Shown: positions 49,960 through 62,757, counted from the stretch's first letter. The stretch: 64,000 nucleotides of DNA from Sphagnum compactum (GCA_965153455.1 OZ234501.1:1984001-2048000); one strand, 5' to 3'. Notes: generated from the sequence alone by a model not told the origin. A program made the numbers and translations.

Positions 49960-51600
49960 TTTGAGGTCCCATAGTGATTTAAGCTAGTAAATTGCACCCC
50001 ACTTTGGTAGTAGTGCTTGGTCTTGACCTTGACAGTATAATTTTCCTTGTACTAAATAAAAGCATAAAGCTTTCAAAGCTACTGTTTTTTTTGGTTCCTG
50101 GCTGTATTGAACCGGAAATTTTTCGGCAGTGACGTACTCAAATTTTTTTTATAACCACACCAATTATAAGAAGAAAAGCGTAACGTCCATTGTTTGGTCC
50201 GATACTCCATTTTCCTTTGTAAATTGGGCATTCAAGATAAGGCATATGCCATAAAGTGAGATTTCCTTGGTTTATACATTACTGAAAAATCATACTCTAG
50301 AGAAGTAACCACCTTACTATTATCCCAGAAACTTGGGGTTTTCGGACCAAGTATAACAATGCCATATGGTCCACATAGAAATGAATTTGTTACCTAGCAA
50401 GTAATGACAAAATTTATGGAAAACATACACCATTGCAAATGCCTCTTTTTCAGTCGTCGTATAATTTTGTTCAATGTTGTTAAGCAACCGTAATGCATAG
50501 GCAATTGTTTGGTCATATTTTTCAATAAGGTTCTACACTTCCATAGCCTCGACTACCAAATTAAAAGCGTATGTGTGAACATGAAACTTGATGTCCCAAT
50601 GAAGTGAAATCAAAATCAGTGCATCCATGTAACGTTGCTTGATTTCTTTCTAAGCTTGTTGGTACTCTACCATCCACTCGAGAGCTTTTATTTTTTGCAA
50701 TAACTTGGTAATGGAAGACATAATGAAAGCAAAGTCCTTGATGAAACACTTGTAGTATTGTGCCATTCCATTCAAAACTTGAATGTGCTTAAATGTTTTA
50801 GGTGTAGGCATGTGAGCAATAGCTAAACTTTTCTTTAGATCTGGTAGCTTGCTTTCTTTGGATACCACGTATCCCAAGATAATGCCCAAATGCACGAGGA
50901 ACATGCATTTTTTAGGCTTTAAATTTATATTGAATTCCCTGCATTTATCAAAGCATAGTCGTAGCTTTGGTAAATGGGTGTCTAGATTGTTGAACACGTT
51001 AAAGTCATCCAAGAATAGTTTCATGAACACTCCAAGATAGTCTTTGAAAGCTATACTCATTGCCTATTGATAAGTTGGTGAAACATTCTAAAGCCTAAAT
51101 GGCATGATTACTCGAATGAAAGCTCCCCAATTGGTGATGAATGTTATCTTGTACCTATCTTCCGAAGCAATCATGATATGGTGATAACCAAAAAATCCAT
51201 CCAAAAATGAATAGACTTCATGTCTCGACACTTCGTCCAACACCTCTTTAATAAAGGATAAAGGATATGGATTGTTCTTAGTAGTAGCATCGAGTTGTTG
51301 GAAATCGACACAAATTTGGAGCTTGTTGTTATTTTTCGATACAATGACAATTGGCGATAGCCAACTAGCTTCCTTGACTAGAGCAATGAAACCAACACTT
51401 AAAAGCTTGTCCAAATCCTGCTTGACCATTGTAGCATAATTTGGGTTCATTTGGAACTTGGCTTGATGAGTAGGTGGGATAGTAGTGTCAAATTCAATGT
51501 GATGTTGAATAATTTGTGGTGGAATTCCCTTTAAGTCAGTATAATTCGATGCAAAAATGTTCTTATACTTCTGAAGCAATGCTTCATATTTGTGGCAACT
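49960..51600 (-). pseudogene. Ty3/gypsy reverse transcriptase-RNase H remnant
   Basis: Reading on the minus strand from 51579, the frame shows reverse-transcriptase blocks: SPIVIVSKNNNKLQICVDFQ, NPYPL, EVYSFLDGFFGYHHIMIA, RVIMPFRL, LFLDDFNVF (the catalytic Asp pair kept), NLKPKKCMF and LGYVVS. RNase H-like blocks follow at about 50640-50300, including IAYALRLLNNIEQNYTTTEK, and the pre-integrase part fades out near 49960. In-frame TAG codons sit directly after MPFRL and again seven codons on. It lacks a recognisable integrase core here. This is a dead copy of a plant chromovirus-like or Tat-like gypsy element. Confidence 0.88.
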
Positions 51601-52199
51601 AGTTTAACCAACACCACATTCAACTTAACTGTCTAAAGATTTTCGGTAGTCCCCAAATTAAGAAGTCTTACCTAGTGATCCTTAGGTAATATCTAGTGTG
51701 CAATGTCCAACTCTTTAACTTTGATACGTGCAAGTTTAGTATTGACCAGAATTTATGCCTCAAAGTGTGGAAAATTGAAAGTAAAGTCCTTCGTACCAAC
51801 TTTTGCACCGAAAATTGCAACATTGATAATTTCTGATTCCAATAATGTGACGGTTTCAAGTGTAAACAATATCCAATTCTATTGTGAAGAATATTTTTTC
51901 TTCTTTGTCTATGACTTTTTCCATCATATCATAACATAGCAAAACCTCGGGACGTTTGGTATTGTTATCCAAATGTTTGGTGACAACGATGGTTCACATT
52001 GTGCCATTGCCTTCAATTGTGATTAGGTTATTTCCCTAATCATGAATAACACGTGCATTATGCAACCATGGTTAACTTAACAACATGGAATAACTAGGCA
52101 TTACCATGAACATCACAATGTAAGGAATCCCATGAATGTGGATTTTGAGGTCCTTGATGAGTGCAACTAGTTTGGCAATGGTTTGATCCACCATCTGGA

Positions 52200-52370
52200 A
52201 TGTTATAGTGCTAGTTTAAGATTGGGAAGCCCTAACCATTTTCGTAGTTTCTCCATCATGATGTTCACACAAGATCGTCTATCCAATAGGACATCCTCAA
52301 CCATATTCTTGCCCACCTGAACCTGTATCATAGCCATGTGAAGATGAATTGTCAACGAGGTGATAACTGA
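52200..52370 (-). pseudogene. Gypsy aspartic protease remnant
   Basis: The minus-strand frame reads VQVGKNMVEDVLLDRRSCVN followed by LRKWLGLP, the context of the retroelement protease D-[ST]-G active site. The usual Asp-Gly-Gly/Ser is replaced by Asp-Arg-Arg-Ser, so catalysis is probably lost. It lies upstream of the reverse transcriptase in the element's reading direction. Confidence 0.7.
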
Positions 52371-52954
52371 ATTAGGTCCTAACATGGTGACAATTCTTTT
52401 TCCAAGGGCAAGTTTGGTAGTAACATATTGTCTCAAATATGGAGCAATCTTGAAAAGCTTGCCCAAAATAAGGGTATGTTTACTCTCCAATAGTTGTTAG
52501 GTAATATCCTCCAAAATAAAATAAAAATTGGTTGGTCTAATATTTCCAATAAACCTAGTGGCGTTGACATTTTTCGATAGAGCTGGTAGATCCGGTAGCA
52601 CTGGTAGATCTCATAAAACCAATAAAACCAATACAATTGATAGGTCCGATAAATTGATTTTCGATATTTAAATCGAAATTTTTGGTGAGATTAATTTTAT
52701 TTGGAGTTTGTATATTGGTTCCAAGCAGCACCTTTTGATGTATGCCCTAATGGCTTTTTCAAACGAATGTTGAAGGTTTTTTTATTCTTGCCAATCGACC
52801 AAGCTCTTATTCTTGAAAGGTTTTTTCTCCTTGAATACCACATTTTTGAGTATTTTGACTACAAGTGGTTATTGCCAAAACCATGTTGATGGCAACATCG
52901 TCCTTCTTGGGTGTAACCGTTGTGCCTTTTCCCTAAACATGGCTTGAACTGTGT

Positions 52955-54995
52955 CCTTATGTGAGCAATCATAAATTTTGTGTTCAATGGAATTACAAAT
53001 GAAATAATGATAAATGATGGAACTGGATTTGTTCACTTTTAAGCGAACTCATCCTTGGGTGGTACCACTAGGAACCACCTTAAGGAATGGTGAAGGAACC
53101 AAAAATGACCAAATCATTTTCCTAAGCCCTTTTTAAAAAATGTTTTCACACCTATAAATTAATTTTTTTCATGTTTATCCATTGCATGCTCTAATATATG
53201 GCTTGAAGTTTATTTGGGAATAGAAAAAAATTGGAAAATTTTAAATTTTTATATTCTTAATTAAAATGACCGTTTATAAAATCAACAACCTCAACTTTGA
53301 AAATTCATAACTAAATTATATTTAATAAATTAATTTTCAAATAAAACCTAAAAATAAAATGACTTCCAAATTACCTTAGGAAAAAAATTCACAAGAAAAT
53401 TCTCAATTCATGTTTCAAATTTGTGTTTCTAACTAGAAAATTCAAAGAAAAAAACCACCGTTACATTCTTGAAGCTTTTTGTAAATGCAATTATTAGGAA
53501 CATCATAATACACAATTTTTTTTATATTATTGAAATTTCAAAATCTATAGAATCTAATAAATGTATTGATAAAGAAAAACTTACGAAAATTTTTCCGATG
53601 ATTTTTCAAATTTCGATGGGTCTAAGAAAATCAAGGTGTGTCGTTCCTAGTGGTACCACCCAAGGATGGTCTTGCCCTTCTCTGCAACCTCCTTTGTTAT
53701 CAGAAATATTTCCTTTACCACCAAGTTGTGCCGAAATTCCATTACTACTACCTTTTTTTGTCCTTAAGTTTGTTATTTAGGTTGTCTAGATTCCAATGGC
53801 AACACTCCTTGGTCTTGGTTTATTGCATTGGCCACAAATCACATCTATTATCCTTCCTTTGCTAGTTTTCCCCTACTTGGTTAGTACATGGTTAGTGGTT
53901 CCAACAATTTCCAGTATTCATTGGCATGTCCCATTATTTTTTCTAAAGTTACTGTAGCTTCCTTGTGTTCAAACAAAGTGTCCCTCTTCATCCCCATTGT
54001 GGTTATCCAGAGATATGGTTGTAAACATGTTAAAAAAAAGGTGGTCAATAGATTATCGTTTGTTTGATGTTGAAGGCAATTTGTTACTTTCAGTATACGT
54101 TCATAGTATACTTCCACCTTTTCGTCTCCACCTTGCTTTATCACTCATAATGCCATTTACACTTGTTCATCCATTTGCACTTTTCAGTAATGCTTACAAA
54201 ACACAGCTTCCAATTTCTCAAATATGCAAAATGGATGGGCTTTCATAAAATTCTCTCCCCATTCGAATATGGCGTTGTGAAATGTAAAACAAAATAGATT
54301 AATGATATCAGCATTGAATTTTTTTTTCCACTAACCTAAATGGCCTTGCGAAAAACACATACATGAGCATCAAGATTCATTCTCGTAGTGTAAATGGGGT
54401 AGGGCAAGGATTTTCTACTTGATGGAAGATTTGGTGTTATAGGGGTTGGACATGATACCATGAAGGGTACCACAGATTCTAAGTAGGCCCTATCCACGAC
54501 CTTACTGGTCTTGCAATGTATGATCTTGGATTTTGGTTTCCTAGGTGTTCACTATTACCACCTCCTAGAGGATTGCTATTGCCGCCTCTAGAAGACCATT
54601 ACCACCACCTCCTGAAGGCTTGTTACCACCTTTGCCAAAAGGTTTGTCCACCAATAGGTGGTTTACCAGCATCTCTAGTCAAGGAGGGTCTTCCCCTCCG
54701 ATCATGGTATGTTTTTTCAATATAAACAATTCGTGGCATCCTGGGGTTGTGTTTCCATTCAAAATAGTCCTCGTCTTCATCTAAAAGCTCCTTGCGATCT
54801 ATTATAATCTTAGTTTATGTAATTCCTGAAACTAACTTTAGTGATGCCTTGGGGGTTAGCTAAAGGATTGGACATAGGAGGCCACATTGTAGCAACATTC
54901 CTTATGTCTTTGTAACCAAAACCAAAATATGGTGTATAAGGTCCAACATGAAAATACATTGAATTTGGTAAACCTACTGGATTTTGTTCCATGAC
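52955..54995 (-). pseudogene. Gypsy gag remnant
   Basis: The clearest part is at 54144-53881 on the minus strand: KQGGDEKVEVYYERILKVTN followed by LQHQTNDNLLTTFF and GMKRDTLFEHKEATVT, a plant gypsy gag pattern. A damaged zinc knuckle (C-N-S-I-E-H...C) can be read near 53015-52960. A Pro/Gly/Tyr-rich frame at 54992-54810 may be the gag N-terminus. A 619-bp inverted-repeat insertion splits the region. Confidence 0.7.
53050..53668. mobile_element. 619-bp inverted-repeat element nested in the gypsy gag
   Basis: Bases 53050-53075 are the exact reverse complement of 53643-53668 (CATCCTTGGGTGG...GGAAC). Just inside, CACCTT is shared again after a small gap, extending the ends to about 36 bp. The core is AT-rich and non-coding. 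Gag-like sequence lies on both sides, so this is probably a non-autonomous DNA transposon inserted into the retroelement. No unambiguous target duplication was found. Confidence 0.75.
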
Positions 54996-55894
54996 ATTTT
55001 TGGTAAGTGGAATAGAAACAAGTGGAATAAATGGCTCTCTACAAGCTACATTTTGGTAGATTTGAAGGATAAACTAAATTTTGAATATTCGGAATTAGAC
55101 TTTGAACAAGTAATGATACTAGATATGGTTTATGATTCGTTAATATTATGTGAGCAAGAAAAACACTACTAAACCGATAAGGACAATTGTTGGTCTAGTG
55201 CTCCAAACTTTGACAAAAAATACAAGCTAAAAATGCACGAGGAGAAGCACAAATGTTAAAAACATGGGTTACCAAAATTTCCTAATGGAACTTTTCTTCA
55301 TCCTAACAGATAACTCTAATTAATATTAGTCCAAATAAGAATGATAATGAATCAAAAAATTTAGATTCGATATCCCCAACATGGTTGCCAAATGTTAACG
55401 CCACCTAATGAACTATCAAGTTTTGAAAGAAATAAAATAAGCAAAATATAAAAGATAAAATCTTATTACTCCACTTAAGTAAGCAAAAAACTTCTACACA
55501 AAGGGGACTGTCCAATCTTAGTAGGGCAGCCTCATAAGCTTTCTACATAAACAAATTTGAAGCAAACATGCAAGGAAAAATATTCGCATACAACCATTCA
55601 CTACCGTAGTTAATCACTAGACTTCAATCACCGTCTTAATAAGTCATCATAGTAATTAGCTAGATTTATGCACTCAAAACAATGAGACAATCCATTGCCC
55701 ATGATCATTAGGAAACAACAATCTTAATCTTTTGTCTATAATGAATTACTGATTTGTAATTTACTTGTGTTGAAATTTTTGCTTTGGTAGCTATGTGCTT
55801 TGTCATAATAATTCGTTTTCATTTATTGTCGCATTAAGGTAACCTACCCTATGACCGAACAACACCTATGACCGAACATTTTTTTGTGTCAATA

Positions 55895-56230
55895 TCTTCC
55901 TCGTCTCTTCCCTCATTTTGAGTGATTTAAAACGTTGTAGGAGCGCTAACGTGAGCTCACCAATTCGTCTTTGAACAGCACAGGCAAAGGAGTAATTATA
56001 GAAGAGCAAGAAGAGAAATAAGCTTTTCCAAGTTATAAAACGCGTTTTTCTTCTCTTTTTTTCTCTTCTACCCCTCTTACTTTCAATGCTCATAACTTTC
56101 TCATTTCTTGTTCAAATTTAAGTGATTTAAAGTGCTGTAAGAGCGCATCCTTATGATCTACAAATAATCTTTAAACCATAAAGGCAATAGAGCAACTTTC
56201 AAAGACTTTTTTGGGTGTTCAGGAATAGTC
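55895..56230. repeat. Two degenerate tandem copies next to the gypsy 5' side
   Basis: The order TCTTCCCTCATTT / GAGTGATTTAAA / GTTGTAGGAGCGC / CAATTCGTCTTTGAACA / GGCAAAGGAGTAA is repeated about 190-205 bp later as TTCTTGTTCAAATTT / AAGTGATTTAAA / GCTGTAAGAGCGC / CTACAAATAATCTTTAAACC / GGCAATAGAGCAA. It may be part of the retroelement's LTR or leader, but LTR ends were not located. Confidence 0.55.
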
Positions 56231-56508
56231 TTCCAAGTGTTCGGTGGTTTTTCGTTTCCACCATTTGATCCCCCCTACCTTGGAGGGTCACATCTGACTC
56301 ATTTCTTCATCTTTTTCAACGATTCAACTTTCTGTGGGTGCGCAGATGGTAGGGCTACAATTCTTCTTTGGGCATGAAATGCAAAGGAGCACTCTCCAGA
56401 AATTCGCAGACCTGTGAGACACTAACTGTTCGATGACCGGCCTGGCTACCCTAGTACGAAATTTCGCACCCAAAAACACTCTGATTCTATGTTCTCTATA
56501 TTCTACAT

Positions 56509-56535
56509 GAGAGAGAGAGAGAGAGAGAGAGAGAG
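56509..56535. repeat. (GA)n microsatellite upstream of the ataxin-10 gene
   Basis: About 13 GA units end nine bases before the telo-box palindrome, in the probable core promoter or leader. Confidence 0.9.
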
Positions 56536-56544
56536 CACGTTTAG

Positions 56545-56589
56545 GGTTTTTAGGGTTTCCTAAAGCTGCTTTCGGAAACCCTAAAAACC
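56545..56589 (+). promoter_or_regulatory. Palindromic telo-box in the ataxin-10 promoter/leader
   Basis: GGTTTTTAGGGTTTCC (56545-56560) is the exact reverse complement of GGAAACCCTAAAAACC (56574-56589), with a 13-base loop. Each arm contains a telo-box (AAACCCTA). It lies about 50-95 bp before the probable start codon. It can be a paired transcription-factor site or an RNA stem in the 5' leader. Confidence 0.6.
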
Positions 56590-56641
56590 TTAGGTTGAGG
56601 AACGAGATAGTTGGTGGGCTTCTATGCGGAGCTTCGTGGCG

Positions 56642-58646
56642 ATGGAGGATGGAGGGCAAGTAGTGAGCAGCTGTGAGGTCGTCTTGGCAAGTCTGTGCAA
56701 GTTTGTGTCGCCAGAAGAAGAGGATGATGGAAGAAGAAGAAGCCTGGAGAAGAATTTCCTCGTTCTCATAACTTTTGCACGATCCAGCGATGGTCGGCAG
56801 AAGCTGGCAGAAGCAAATGCAATTCCGCTTCTTCTTCCTCTGCTTCCTGAATTTGCAAGAAGCTTTCCTTCTTCGTTGCAGCAGCATCAATTTCACCTCT
56901 TCATTCTCTTGCTGAAACTCCTTCGCAATCTCTGTGCTGGCAATGGTATAAACCAGGATTCATTTCTGCAGTGCAAGGGTTTGGAAACCCTAGCCTGGAT
57001 AGCTCACAGCTTTTTGGAGTCTTCTCCTTCAACACGGAGGGTCTTGCCTCCTCCTCATGCAGCTGAGACTCTGCAAATGCTTCTTCAGGTTGTGGCCAAT
57101 GTAGCAGGGAGAGGAGAGTTGAGCCAAGCAGAAGTTTGGGAGAACTTTTTCCCTGCAATATTCGGAGGCATGGCTGAAGTTTTGAGCCAGAAGGTTCAAG
57201 AGCCTCTGTGCATGGTTCTTTCCACCTGCTGTAAAGGGAGCAAGAAATCGTGCATGGAGATCTTGAGCTCCCAAGGCATACCTATCATAGCATCAATTCT
57301 GAATGCAGGTAAGAATGCTCACAGTATTTTGAGGCATCTTCCTTCCTTCTCCATGTCCCATGCATACTTGGGACTCATGCAGTTGGGATATATGATTCTG
57401 CTCCTTGACTGCTTGCCATGTTGTTTTCTTCATTTCCCTGAGTGTTTATTTTGGACAATTTGAGTTTTACATTGTGTTTCTCTTCTTTGCAGATATGTTG
57501 TGTGGTGGTGGCTCTATGGTTGCAAGAAATGAATGGTTGGAGATGTTGATCACTCATCTGTGTCTCATAGAGGAGCAGTGTTTCCCACTTCTATTTACTG
57601 AACTTGGCATCCCACGCACCGCCACACAACATCTGCCACAACAGCCTGAAGCTCCTTTAAGCCATAAGTTGGAAACAAAATTGCCAAGCAAGGAGCAAGC
57701 ATCACTTCTGGAGATCTTATGTGTTTGGATCGAAGAAGATGGAGGGAAGGCAAGGGAGGAAACAGCAGAAGGTGGAGGAGATAGTCTTACACCTCCAAGG
57801 CCACCTCTTCTACCAATGGAATGTGCTGGTTTTCTTGTTGATGTAATACGACATGCTGCACAGTGTGCTGCATCTGATGGCCTTTGTGCAACAGCTTTCC
57901 CAACCAATATGCCAGTACTTGATGTTCTGGGCCTTTCTCTTTCAATGGCAAGAATCCATTGTGCCTGGGACAAAACCCTGACCTCTGCAAAGGAGCCAAA
58001 TGGCGAGACTATCACCATGGCTGCAAAGCTTGCATCCAATGGTCTCATTGCTCTCATGCTAGATATGTTGCAGGCTCTTGGACCACCCCAGAGTGCTAGA
58101 CCTGGTGTCTCTCCAGAGCACAGCACCAACAAGAGTGATCTACAGCAATCTTCAAGCTTGGAATTACGCAGGATGACAGTAAATGTTGGGAGTGATTCTG
58201 CTGAAACCGATGCTGCCTTATCAAACAAAGAGGTTAGCATTGAACACATGCAAGCAAGAAGGTCAAGTTTTTTACGTTGTCGAGAAAGCTTTCCAACTTG
58301 GGATCCCTACAAAGGATACCGCCGTGACATTGTTGCAGTGATTGCAAATGCAAGCTATAGGAATTTCCACATACAGGAAGAAGTAAGGGAGACAGATGGG
58401 CTCTACTTAGTCTTAGAGCAGTGTACAACTGATAGTAACAATCCCTTCCTGCGGGAGTGGGGCTTATGGGCGATTAGAAACTTGTTAGAAGGGAATCCCA
58501 GAAATCAGCATGAATTTGCAGACTTAGAAGCCAAGGCTTCAGTTGCAAATCCTGAACTTCGAGACATAGGTATTAGTGTGGAGCTCAACCCAGAAACTGG
58601 ACGGCCCAGGCTTGTGAATATTAGCAATGCTGAAGGAAATCATTAA
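56642..58646 (+). CDS. ATXN10: Ataxin-10 homologue
   Basis: Two exons, 56642-57308 and 57493-58646, give 606 residues; an in-frame ATG at 56624 would add six, but GCGATGGAG at 56642 has the better plant start context. The protein is helical, armadillo-like, with FHLFILLLKLLRNLCAGNG near residues 82-100 and a conserved C-terminal block from about residue 499: YRRDIVAVIANASYRN, VRETDGLYLVLEQCTTDSNN, PFLREWGLWAIRNLLEGN. This last block is the signature of the ataxin-10 domain. In animals ataxin-10 acts in cytokinesis and neuronal survival; plant homologues are needed for embryo development, but the molecular role is unclear. At about 606 residues it is longer than typical (~475), because of an insert rich in Pro, Gly and Ser between the helical halves. 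The gene converges with the UFD1 relic. Confidence 0.88.
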
Positions 58647-59527
58647 GCAGAGACACCTGCCAAATAACTCTAATCTTCAAGGGAAGATAACTCTAATCAT
58701 TGGCTATGCAATTACCAGGTGCTAGAGAAACATGAAGATTATCTAGGGAAGCAGCACATCCAGAAGTTAGGGAATATCATGTCCTAAGTGAAGGGCCTTA
58801 GAATCTCCATACAGCAATTCCACCTGTTCAATTTGTACTGATAGCATTCAAAACAACATCCAATTGTTTTAATATCTACATAATAGGTGGGTGACTGGTT
58901 CCTACCTCATGGAGTTACTGTAGAAAAAGGTCTGGCAGACAAGACTCTGCCTATTGCAAATCACTGAACTAGGATTCAATCTAACCCAGGAACCTCAACG
59001 GATGTCATATTAATCTTTAGAACCCAAAACCCAGTCATGGCAAATTTTGACCTTTCGAGGGAGCTCAAAGCACTTATACTATCTGCCCTTGTACTACATG
59101 CTCTTAGAAGGCATTAGCCTATATTGAGCCCAGTCTCATTTGTAGGTATAAAGGTCAAAGAGTTCAAGACATACAAGCTGCAAGTGTCTGTAAATTTCCT
59201 ACCATGACTACTGCTGGAGACAGTGAATCCTTTTTACAAACCTCACATTCAAAGATATGTACAGATGTGTTCCTTTAACATATGAAAGTGAATAAAGTTC
59301 TAAGAAAATTCCTATTTGCACATGCTAATCAGAGGACAACATAAGACATCCAACAGAAAGAGAGATTTTTTTTACATGCCTTTTTTAAGGGTGTAGAATG
59401 TACTGGTCTGTCATTCTGGAATTGAAGCATCCCAGCTCTGAGAAAAGAGATTGTCTTCACCATCAGAACAATGATCTTGGTGGGCTTCTGGCAGAGGAGA
59501 TCAGGTAATGTCCCTCTTATCCCAGTC
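58647..59527. other. Convergent spacer between ATXN10 and the UFD1 relic
   Basis: Probable ATXN10 3' UTR and downstream sequence; no frame or repeat of note. It contains AGGTGGGTGACTGG- and CTCATGGAGTTACTG-type words but nothing recognised. Confidence 0.5.
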
Positions 59528-62500
59528 TCAATCCCTCAATGAATAACTTTTTCCAGTGAAAGCTTGAAACTGGGCGGCCTCCTCTTTCTTTTCTTCCTCT
59601 TTTTGCCTCTTCCTTCTTAGATACAGGAGCCTGCAACCAATCATCCAGTGAAACATTTCGTGTATGGAAAGTTAACATTATCTGAATGCTGCAACCTCAG
59701 CCCGTGAACTCCAGACACAAACTGCATCCCTTGAACCCAGCAGTGATAAATCACCAAGTTTCGGTTTTAGCCAGGTACTGCATGCAATGTGCAACAATTC
59801 CAAATTGAACAAACTCGCACAGGCTCTCACTTCAGGATGCACAAGGTTAGTTGGGAAAGGATGAGCAAAAACAAATTATTGTCTCTCAAACTAACATTAA
59901 GCAGAAAGAAAATCAAACAACACTAAAAAATATAACATATCAAAGGATAGAATTGAACCAGGAGTATCACAATCTGACCTGACATAGAGCAGAAGTACGA
60001 CTGGAACCGAGAAGTAGTTCCCAAGCTCAGAAGAGTAAACATGAACAGAGAATAGAAGGCACAGCATTCCCATCCTTCTCCGGGAAAATTGGGATGCCAT
60101 AAACTTATGATATGGGACCACCAACTGAAACAGGAATTCAAGCAATTCCTGTTCAGTAACAGAGACTGAGATTTACTGACACAAGTTTGCTCTTAGCACT
60201 TTTTGGTCACTTTTGCAGAACCCACTTTGGGTATTGAACTGGCCCCATTCTCACTGCCAGAGCCAAAAACAAGCTTGCCTGCAGGCCTTTGTGAGTTATG
60301 GGTGGCACTGGTGTGCTTGCAGAGCCTCTTGGTGTTGTATTACTGTTGGCTGTATTACTGTTTGCTGTTTGTGAGGGTGCTTGGAAGGCTTCCCATCTAA
60401 CCACTTCCCAGTCCCAGTGAAAGAACTGAACTTTGGCTCTTCAACCTGAGGAGCAGCAGCTTGAATTCATCAACCAAACAGGTCGTGAGCATGGAATTAT
60501 CCCTATATTCATCCATGTAAGAGGCAATGATGAGTAAAGACTTGCTTCAAGTGACATGTATCAGATCATGCAAGAGAAAACAGACCTGATGATGATGTGG
60601 AAACAGGAGCAGGTCGTGGCGGTAAGCACTCAGGCTCTTGGGGGTAGTTCAGTGGGGGTGCGAAGTCCACCTCACAGTCAGTCTCAATAATAGAGATGGC
60701 TGGAGCAGGTTTTGATTCAATGATGTCAATGTTGTACTTGTTGTTATAGGCCACCATGATATTGTCACCCACTGTTAGAAATGAAAAGTTTTGCAAAGTT
60801 ATCTCCAAGCTGTTGTGCATGGCATGGAGGTTAGAAAGTGTTGTGAAAGATTAAGCTTTATAGTTGAAATATGAATGCAAAAAGCCACTCTGGACTTCAC
60901 CATCCATTAACGTGTCTGAACAGCTATAGGATTCACAGGGTTGAGCAGGTAGCAGTGTTTCTCTGTGCAGATTCTTCCCACCAGGTTGTGGGGCAGCAAG
61001 GTTCGGATCAAAGATGAACACACAATTTGTAATGTCTGCTGGATCAAGTGCTGGAACTTTCCACTTGACAGAGGGATCAACTCCATGTCAGTAATGATCC
61101 AGAAGTCTTTTGGTGGTTTCATGTAGTCAATTGCCATTATCACTAAGGCCAAAGTGAAAGTCCCTGAATGCATGCCATCTCTCTTTCCCAAAAAAACTGG
61201 CTGAAATGAGGGTCAAAAATGAAATAAGAAATTCATTTGTACAGATGGTAATGCACACCTACACAGCCTTTGGATTTGAGATATCCAGGAAGTCCTTCAT
61301 ATGCAGTTCCAATTTCACAAAGATGCCTTTGGGAAGTGTAGCATTCCTCACCTGGACAATGTCCCTTTCTCGTAGCAATATGTTTTACACCATCTGCAAC
61401 CCAGATTCTCCTCCATTTTCATAGAGATGTCACTTTCAGTCACCCTCTCAAAACAAACTTGTTCTTCTCTGTTTCTTATGGAGACTCATCTACCATTTGT
61501 GCAATGATATTAAATCATGTTTTATGGTCTAACCCAATCCAGATTTGCTAACAGACAAAATGAGCTGGTGATCTGCTGAAGTTCCTGGAAAACTCTTTAC
61601 AACTCTCTGTTTATTCATCAGATCTCTGTTGAAAAAGAACACAGAGATACAGATGAGAAAAAAAATTTCAGGCAAAGGAAACACACCCAATATGGCATGT
61701 AAATCAAGCCTTCTTCTGCAACAAACTCCAGCAGTCCACAGTGACTGGTGCAGGAGGTTGAAGCATAGTGCACCTCAAACAGCATTGGGTAATCAATTTG
61801 TAATGATGCTGCATCGCAAGTTCCTACCAATCCAGATCCAACTTTCTGTCTATGATGACACACTTTGCAACAGTCTTGCAATGGATGAACTGAATATACC
61901 CTCCCCTAACACTGGATCTCCACTGGAGCATATAGATAATGATGGAATGACAAGAAATCTTGACCAGAACTCCTTAACAACAATAAGTGGCGAAATTGGA
62001 CAACATCACACTCTTCTGAAACAAGGAAATGCTAACTTGCACTCAGATATCCAATCAGGTAAATCCTATTTGCAAGCTTTCAGATAAAATCTTCAAATTG
62101 CTGGAGTCTTGACAATGAAATGTATGAATGTAGTTCCATAGAGAATCTCCACCAAATCGTGTAACATAACAAAACAAATGTTGTGTCTTTTCCAGTCTGT
62201 GAGTACCATAATCATCATCATCCTCTTCACTGTGAATGGCAGTGGGTACAATTAAATATATGTAATATGCTCACACCTCGGGAATTTTTTTGGAAAAGCA
62301 GATCAGAGATACATACTCAAGCGATCAAGAGCTGAAGGAGGCATGACCACTGAAGTGCAACCACAGCCACCAATCACCAAATAGAACATTGAAAACACAT
62401 CCATTAGCTCCCTCTGTCACAAAGTGGAGATCAATTCCAGACAAACATCTTTCCTTCCATTGACCTCAATTCATCACAAAAGTCTTGTACAGCTGTGCAT

Positions 62501-62757
62501 CTCTTACTTTATCTCCATTTTCAAGATGTGGCTGTCACCTACATTCCAAGGATAGGTGTTCTGATCCTCCAATAAGCAAAGTACAGGACATAAGAGAACC
62601 GATCTTTCCAAACTAGATGTAGAGAACACGCCAGGGTGAAATCAGATACAGTTTAGGGGTTCATGAATGACCTTGTCTATGAATGAAGCTGAGTAGCATC
62701 AGTAGTTCTGCTCAAATGGTGCCGAGGGGTACAACATTCCACACCCTCCATAAAACT
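59528..62757 (-). pseudogene. UFD1: UFD1 (ubiquitin fusion degradation 1) relic, intron-containing
   Basis: Seven exon-like blocks on the minus strand follow UFD1 order: ~62757-62676 (FEQNY*CYSASFIDK), 62349-62317 (VMPPSALDRL), 61808-61687 (SLQIDYPMLFEV, GLLEFVAEEGLIYMPYW), 61393-61263 (MV*NILLRERDIVQVRNATL, DFLDISNPKAV), 60809-60586 (LEITLQNFSFLTVGDNIMVA, AISIIETDCEVDFAPPLNY), ~60445-60195 (EPKFSSFTGTGKWLDGKP, KLVFGSGSENGAS) and ~59620-59528 (EEAAQFQAFTGKSYSLRD, stop). UFD1 works with NPL4 and CDC48/p97 to extract ubiquitinated substrates. Here a TGA (62701-62699) replaces the Arg of the YRCYP motif and a TAA (61387-61385) replaces the Gln/Glu after MM. Block six needs two frame changes. Splice sites are mostly intact, so it is a decayed gene duplicate, not a retrocopy. 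Confidence 0.82.

Noticed and set aside
57554-58249. 231-codon minus-strand frame
   Set aside because: Shadow of ATXN10 exon 2.
61629-62087. 152-codon plus-strand frame
   Set aside because: It overlaps the UFD1 exon block on the other strand, where the protein match is clear, and has no domain of its own.
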